Positions 59,501 to 64,000 of a stretch of DNA of 64,000 nt are shown piece after piece; position 1 is the first letter of the stretch; each line of letters opens with the position of its first letter. Origin of the DNA: Coriobacteriia bacterium (GTDB taxonomy: Bacteria; Actinomycetota; Coriobacteriia; Coriobacteriales; QAMH01). The translations under genes and the position numbers were made by a program. The stretch lies in assembly GCA_003149935.1 (NCBI GenBank), contig QAMH01000006.1:608121-672120 (forward strand), given 5' to 3'. A model generated the notes under the pieces. That model made no database searches and had not been told where the DNA came from. It worked only from the letters and a program-made list of their open reading frames with translations.

Positions 59501-60517
59501 ATGCAGACGATGCATTTAAGGACGTGTTCGAATTTGAGAAATATCGTGGTCTCGGTTGTCATACCGGTCAGAAACGAAGAGCGTTTTATTTCCGAATGTC
59601 TAGACTCTCTTCTCAAGCAAACGTATCCAAAGGAGCAAATGGAATGGATTATCGTTGATGGGAAATCCGATGATTCAACCTGGGAAGTGCTCGAGTCATA
59701 CAGGTCATTGAATCCCGAGTTGATAATTCTCGCTTCCAATCCTCAGAAAACCGCACCTTGTGCAATGAACATCGGCATCGACGCCTCAAGAGGAAAGTAC
59801 ATTGTCAGGTTAGACGCCCATGCGGAGTACCCGACAGATTATATCGAGAAATGCGTGCATTACCTTGAAACAGACGATGCCGACAACGTAGGTGGACTAG
59901 CCATCACAAAGGGCAAAACTCCATTAGGAGAGACAATAGCAAAAATGCTTTCTTCTCCTTTCGGCGTAGGCAATTCGCAGTTCAGGATTGGAGGTAAGTC
60001 AGGTTACGTCGACACAGTTCCGTTCGGCGCCTTTAAACGAGAAGTTTTCGAAACACTCGGAGGCTACAACGAAAGACTTGTTCGAAATCAAGACAATGAG
60101 ATGAATCATAGAATCAGGTCGAACGGAGGGAAAATCTATCTAGCTTCTGACATCAATTTCACGTACTACTGCCGAGATACATTAAAAGGCATCATACGGA
60201 TGGCATTTGATAACGGAAAATGGAATGTGCTGACTTCAAAAATCGTTCCGGGCACAATGGGATGGCGTCACTTTGTCCCCCTGGTATTCGTTTTTTCGCT
60301 GATCTTTCTAATCATCGCGTCCTTCCCCCTACCCGCCGCACGCCTTGTCTTGGCCTTAGAGTTAATAGCCTACATTTTGTGTGACGTATACTTTTCGAAG
60401 AAAGTCGCATCAGGAATAAAAGATTTTTTTGTTTTGCTGGGATTGCATCCGCTATTCCACATTAGTTATGGACTTGGCTCGATGGTCGGACTAATAAAAG
60501 CACCATTCTTTAAATAG
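59501..60517 (+). CDS. GT2 glycosyltransferase, ExoA-like, with C-terminal membrane helices
   Basis: An enzyme of about 338 residues with VVSVVIPVRNEERFISECLDSLLKQTYP, WIIVDGKSDDSTWEVL, and YIVRLDAHAEYP (DxD-type motif), followed by VPFGAFKREVFETLGGYNE and NEMNHRI. Two or three membrane segments are present near the C-terminus. It resembles ExoA of succinoglycan synthesis, which adds a sugar to the lipid-linked unit. The start is unclear: ATG 59501 and ATG 59510 are the first ATGs, both with poor ribosome sites. Codon use is AT-richer than in the left part of the window. Confidence 0.82.
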   Translation: MQTMHLRTCSNLRNIVVSVVIPVRNEERFISECLDSLLKQTYPKEQMEWIIVDGKSDDSTWEVLESYRSLNPELIILASNPQKTAPCAMNIGIDASRGKYIVRLDAHAEYPTDYIEKCVHYLETDDADNVGGLAITKGKTPLGETIAKMLSSPFGVGNSQFRIGGKSGYVDTVPFGAFKREVFETLGGYNERLVRNQDNEMNHRIRSNGGKIYLASDINFTYYCRDTLKGIIRMAFDNGKWNVLTSKIVPGTMGWRHFVPLVFVFSLIFLIIASFPLPAARLVLALELIAYILCDVYFSKKVASGIKDFFVLLGLHPLFHISYGLGSMVGLIKAPFFK

Positions 60518-60605
60518 AGAATAGAGCCTTATCGATCTCCCTCCAGGAAGGGGCTAAATCGCAACCCAAGCCAGTAAGCTACCTAATCAGGAAAGTTGAG
60601 CAACG

Positions 60606-61922
60606 ATGGAACAGAGTGAACTACAGAGCAAGATCCGTAATCGTCAGTTGATATGTGGTGCAGTCGGCCTTGGCTATGTTGGGCTGCCGCTTGCGGTTGC
60701 AATGGCAAGCGCAGGCTACAAAACTATAGGATACGATGTCTCCGCAGAAAAGGTCGCCCTCGTTAACCAAGGAAAGAACTACATCGGCGACATCGAAGAC
60801 TCAACACTTGCTAGACTCGTTGAATTAGACCTGCTCGAAGCGACAAACGACGTGTCGAAAATTCGTGAATGCGACTTCGTTACAATATGTGTTCCAACCC
60901 CTCTTGATCGTCACCAACAACCCGAAACGTCCTACATGGAAGAATCCACAAAAGCTATAGCTCCGTACTTGAAAAAGGGGGCTATGATCGTTCTTGAATC
61001 CACAACATACCCCGGGACGACCGAGGATTTAATCAGGCCCATTATCGAGACGGAATCGGGCATGAAATGTGGCACAGACTTTTATCTCGCCTTTAGTCCA
61101 GAACGCGTTGATCCTGGCAATCCAATATACAAGACAAACAACACTCCCAAAGTCGTCGGCGCAATTGGCAAAGAAGCCCTTGACTCGATCTCCTCTGTCT
61201 ACGACAGCTTTCTTGAAGGGGAAATCGTGAAGGTATCGAGCCCCGCAATCGCAGAAATGGAAAAGATACTGGAAAATACGTACAGGAATGTCAACATCGG
61301 CCTTATAAACGAAATGGCAATGCTATGTGACCGTATGAGAATTAATATATGGGAAGTAATCGACGCAGCAAAAACGAAGCCCTATGGATTCACCGCATTC
61401 TATCCGGGGCCAGGCCTCGGCGGACATTGCATACCCCTCGATCCGTACTATCTTTCGTGGAAGGCGAGAGAATACGGCTTCCATACGAGCATGATCGAGT
61501 CTTCCATGATGATCAACGACAAAATGCCCGAGTACTGTGCCGATCGTATCGCCAGAGCATTAAATGATACCGGAAAGGCAGTCAATGGATCAGATGTCCT
61601 GATTCTAGGCGTAGCTTATAAAAGGGATATTGATGATTACAGAGAAAGCCCCGCGCTCCGGCTTATCGAAGAGCTGAAAAACCGCGGCGCGAGCGTAAGC
61701 TACTATGACCCCTGGATACCCGAATACAAATATAAGGACGAAACGATGCACTCAGCCCCGTGCCTCTCGGAAAACCTGCTCGATAGCGCCGATATTGTAG
61801 TGATTGCTTGCGACCATTCCAATGTGGACTACGAAAAGGTGCAGCAGCACTCACGCATCGTATTTGACACAAGAAATGCGACAAAACAGCTTGGCAAAAA
61901 AGAAAACATCATACTTCTCTAG
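60606..61922 (+). CDS. UDP-N-acetylglucosamine/mannosamine 6-dehydrogenase-type enzyme
   Basis: A 438-residue nucleotide-sugar dehydrogenase that oxidises C6 of a UDP-HexNAc to the acid. It has the NAD site GLGYVGLPLAVAMA near 20-33, VPTPLD, ESTTYPGTTE, FSPERVDPGN, and the catalytic Cys in PGLGGHCIPLDPYY (near 277), then VAYKRDIDDYRESP. The SPERVDPGN and GGHCIPLDP forms match the WbpA/WecC group better than UDP-glucose dehydrogenase. It supplies a uronic acid, probably HexNAcA, to the second polysaccharide. Confidence 0.88.
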   Translation: MEQSELQSKIRNRQLICGAVGLGYVGLPLAVAMASAGYKTIGYDVSAEKVALVNQGKNYIGDIEDSTLARLVELDLLEATNDVSKIRECDFVTICVPTPLDRHQQPETSYMEESTKAIAPYLKKGAMIVLESTTYPGTTEDLIRPIIETESGMKCGTDFYLAFSPERVDPGNPIYKTNNTPKVVGAIGKEALDSISSVYDSFLEGEIVKVSSPAIAEMEKILENTYRNVNIGLINEMAMLCDRMRINIWEVIDAAKTKPYGFTAFYPGPGLGGHCIPLDPYYLSWKAREYGFHTSMIESSMMINDKMPEYCADRIARALNDTGKAVNGSDVLILGVAYKRDIDDYRESPALRLIEELKNRGASVSYYDPWIPEYKYKDETMHSAPCLSENLLDSADIVVIACDHSNVDYEKVQQHSRIVFDTRNATKQLGKKENIILL

Positions 61923-61964
61923 CGACTCCATTGCTTTTTTCTCCAGCTAGGGAGGCAGACATAC

Positions 61965-63176
61965 ATGGGCCGTTGCGCACTCAAAAAAAATGATATCGTC
62001 CCCCTATCCCCACTCGCATCAGCTGTCGTTTGGGCGTGTCTAATATTTCCCGTGGTCTTCAGCTCTGGAGATAGTAATCCGTTGCTATTGCCAGCAATAG
62101 TTATTGCCACGATTGCATTCGCCCTTAAGTTGCTTCAGGAATACCGTTGTGATGGGGTAGTCCTAAAATATGCCGCAGCAATGTTTGTGCTTGCACTGAT
62201 TCAGTTAATAGGTTGTTTCTTTGTGCAGGATATTCTGTCGATACGCTACGTTTTCTATATTGTCGCAATCACGCTTTTCTCTTGCTGTTTCATCACAAAT
62301 TCGCTGAAACCAAGCGCAAATCTCATAGCAGGTATCGGGGCAATTGCCATTTTAATTCGCTTCATTATGTACCTTTTCGACAACACAACGCTGGAATCTA
62401 AAAACACTCTTCCGGGAATCTTGGTCTTCGTAATTGCATATATGGTCTTCTGTCATTTTCGCGATTGCGAGGAACATGGTGTTGGATTGGGTCACTACAG
62501 AATCAGAATAGCAGTTCTTCTGGTGAGCATTATCCTTGCAATAATTATGATTGACATAACCAAATCACGAACGGCACTCATTGTTTTTGCAATCATTGTG
62601 ATTCTTTATCTCGCGCTAGCAATGACAAAGCCGTCTTCAAAGGCCCTAAAGATAATGTTCTTCGCCCTCGTCATTCTTCTTTTTGTCGGTCTATACGTTT
62701 ACGTCAACGCCAAAAACTTTGGATGGTACGATTTTCTCAATAACTATTCAGTGAGGCTTTTTGGGAAAAACATCGATTCATCGAGACCGGCGCTTTGGGC
62801 AGAAGCTCTAAGTTCCTTGGATTCTCATTTCATCCTAGGCTTAGGAACCGGTGCTCAGCCGGGAGGGTCCTTTGCAGGCAAATCCTTTCACAATACATTC
62901 CTTCAGCTGCTTGTACAAAATGGAATTGTTGGACTCGTAGTGTTTGTCGCTACTCTCGGATTCCTTTGGATACAGATCTCTAAGAACGCATGCAGCCAGA
63001 CCACCTTCTTCTCAATCGCCGTCTTCACGGGAATCATTATTTACAATTGTTTCGAATGCACGCTCCTTTGCAACAAGTTAGCTCTTGGATTCATCGAGTG
63101 GCTTCTCATAGCGTCAGCATCATACTCCCCTACAGAGCAGCGTGAGCGACCGAAAGGATTAGCGTGTCGAAACTGA
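61965..63176 (+). CDS. Wzy/O-antigen ligase-family polymerase
   Basis: A 403-residue membrane protein with about 11-12 segments. The signature of the O-antigen ligase/polymerase family is visible: ITKSRTALIVF near 203 and a large outer loop with SSRPALWAEAL, GLGTGAQPGG and SFHNTFLQLLVQNGIVGL near 305-325. It would polymerise the lipid-linked repeat unit outside the membrane. ATG 61965 has GGGAGG about ten bases upstream. The next gene overlaps its end by 13 bases. Confidence 0.88.
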   Translation: MGRCALKKNDIVPLSPLASAVVWACLIFPVVFSSGDSNPLLLPAIVIATIAFALKLLQEYRCDGVVLKYAAAMFVLALIQLIGCFFVQDILSIRYVFYIVAITLFSCCFITNSLKPSANLIAGIGAIAILIRFIMYLFDNTTLESKNTLPGILVFVIAYMVFCHFRDCEEHGVGLGHYRIRIAVLLVSIILAIIMIDITKSRTALIVFAIIVILYLALAMTKPSSKALKIMFFALVILLFVGLYVYVNAKNFGWYDFLNNYSVRLFGKNIDSSRPALWAEALSSLDSHFILGLGTGAQPGGSFAGKSFHNTFLQLLVQNGIVGLVVFVATLGFLWIQISKNACSQTTFFSIAVFTGIIIYNCFECTLLCNKLALGFIEWLLIASASYSPTEQRERPKGLACRN

Positions 63177-64000
63177 TAATAGAAACAAATCAAGAAGAAT
63201 TCAGTAAGCTGATTGACATCATCCCGGCCTGCTTTAGAAACACATTCCAATCTAGCGGCGAGTTTGGGTCAATTGCAACTTTTGGCAAGCTAAAAGTACC
63301 GACCACAAATGTGCATAGCGGCAATTCCGGATTTGCCGTCGGGATCGGAACTTACATCTACGAAGGCAAAATCGATTCGGATGCTTTGCGATGCATATAC
63401 GAAGCCTTTTCCGGAGATGTTCGTGCACTCCAAAAAGTGTTAATTGGGTCGTACGCAATTGCCATCTGGAAAAACAACAAACTAGTCGTATTTGTCGACT
63501 CGAACGGAACCCAGGATCTCTATTACACCCTAGATAAGTATAATGTTTCGATTTGTAGCAGCCTATTTCATCTTGGAAAAGTTCATAGACCAATCTCGTT
63601 GAACTCGGAGGCCATGGTACAACAGCTTTTCCAGTCGTGTATCGTTGGTGACGCAACGATACTCGATGGGATTTCGAGGCTTGACGGCAATCATGCCATT
63701 TCCTGGCGTGAGGGAATATGGTCAATGGACTTTCTACCACCCCTAGACATGTCCATTGAAAAGGGCCGTTCGTTATCATCCGCCGCCGCATGCAAGTTTT
63801 CGTCCATAAGAGACACCTTTGTTACACCCGCAGTCGCAATGACCGGCGGACAAGACAGCCGCCTTGCCCTGTCCCTGCTTCTTGGCGCCGGAATAAGGCC
63901 TCGCCTTATCTACTGGCGAGGAAACTCAATTTCGACAAACACAAAAGAGCAGGATTACGAATGCACTTGTCAGCTCGCCTCGAAGTATGATTTGGATGTC
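63164..64000 (+). CDS. Asparagine-synthase-like protein, C-terminal part outside the window
   Basis: The visible 279 codons start at GTG 63164, with AAAGGA six bases upstream and an overlap of 13 bases with the Wzy gene. The N-terminal part resembles the class II glutaminase fold (VLIGSYAIAIW, VFVDSNGTQDLYYT, ICSSLFHLG), but the protein starts MSKLIIETNQEEF and lacks the usual Cys at position 2. The synthase PP-loop MTGGQDSRLALSLLLG is near residue 221, in the SGGxDS position. Such proteins in polysaccharide loci are thought to amidate uronic acids, which fits the neighbouring dehydrogenase. Whether it uses glutamine or free ammonia is open. Confidence 0.78.
   Translation, partial: MSKLIIETNQEEFSKLIDIIPACFRNTFQSSGEFGSIATFGKLKVPTTNVHSGNSGFAVGIGTYIYEGKIDSDALRCIYEAFSGDVRALQKVLIGSYAIAIWKNNKLVVFVDSNGTQDLYYTLDKYNVSICSSLFHLGKVHRPISLNSEAMVQQLFQSCIVGDATILDGISRLDGNHAISWREGIWSMDFLPPLDMSIEKGRSLSSAAACKFSSIRDTFVTPAVAMTGGQDSRLALSLLLGAGIRPRLIYWRGNSISTNTKEQDYECTCQLASKYDLDV

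Overview
The window looks like chromosomal DNA of a high-GC Gram-positive bacterium, most likely a member of the Coriobacteriia (Collinsella/Olsenella/Eggerthella-type gut actinobacteria). The reasons are the GC-rich coding style, the frequent GTG and TTG starts with strong Shine-Dalgarno sites, a four-domain RpsA, an OmpR-type regulator resembling actinobacterial GlnR, a GlfT2-like galactofuranosyltransferase, and a secretome built around the DUF5648 module (RLYNPNSGEHFYT-type repeats). The class is an inference; there is no 16S rRNA gene or tRNA gene in the window.

Layout. 0-7.1 kb: housekeeping genes on the minus strand (end of a small unknown gene, mnmA, rpsA, polA), with a plus-strand membrane protein carrying a zinc ribbon and a YARHG domain. 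7.2-7.9 kb: a solitary vsr gene and a block of direct and inverted repeats. 7.9-14.0 kb: seven genes on the minus strand, rfbA-rfbD-rfbC-rfbB (dTDP-L-rhamnose) followed closely by hisI, glnA and a GlnR-like regulator; a 169-bp element bounded by inverted repeats sits between rfbD and rfbC. 14.1-17.8 kb: two secreted DUF5648 proteins, an L,D-transpeptidase and a GH43-like enzyme. 18.0-32.0 kb: a cell-surface glycan locus with a GlfT2-like enzyme, two large double-GT2 rhamnosyltransferase-like proteins, LicD, GT4, a DPM1-like GT2 with a DUF2304 partner, and two large GT-C-like membrane proteins (DUF2142, DUF6541). 32.0-40.9 kb: secreted wall enzymes (amidase, lipoprotein, CotH-domain protein, GH73 glucosaminidase, Ig-like protein) and a Wzx-type flippase. 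41.3-43.3 kb: a gene for an AbiEi/DUF559-like nuclease-fold protein, flanked on both sides by two copies of the same unusual repeat array. 43.4-53.0 kb: three more DUF5648 proteins, namely a transglutaminase-like gene broken by one in-frame stop and two subtilisins, the second with ten Ig-like repeats. 54.4-58.1 kb: an AT-richer, apparently acquired stretch with an Abi-family gene, a two-gene pair (309-aa soluble protein plus four-helix membrane protein) and an uncertain ORF. 58.1-64.0 kb: the start of a second, AT-richer Wzx/Wzy-type polysaccharide locus (Wzz-like, GT2, UDP-sugar dehydrogenase, Wzy, asparagine-synthase-like).

How it fits together. The window makes dTDP-rhamnose, assembles and exports rhamnose/galactofuranose-type wall glycan, and encodes nine secreted proteins that share one DUF5648 module while their catalytic parts differ (L,D-transpeptidase, GH43, amidase, CotH, glucosaminidase, transglutaminase, two subtilases, Ig). 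The simplest reading is that DUF5648 is the docking module for the wall glycan made by the neighbouring genes; this is inference.

Most unusual signal. At 41361-41678 and 43062-43338 there are two arrays of 22-bp repeats spaced exactly 41 bp apart, three in one orientation and then four in the other, with the same internal geometry in both copies. The second array starts at the base after the stop codon of the nuclease-like gene. I know of no described element with this layout; the nearest analogy is a REP/RAYT unit, but with a PD-(D/E)XK-type protein in place of a Y1 transposase.
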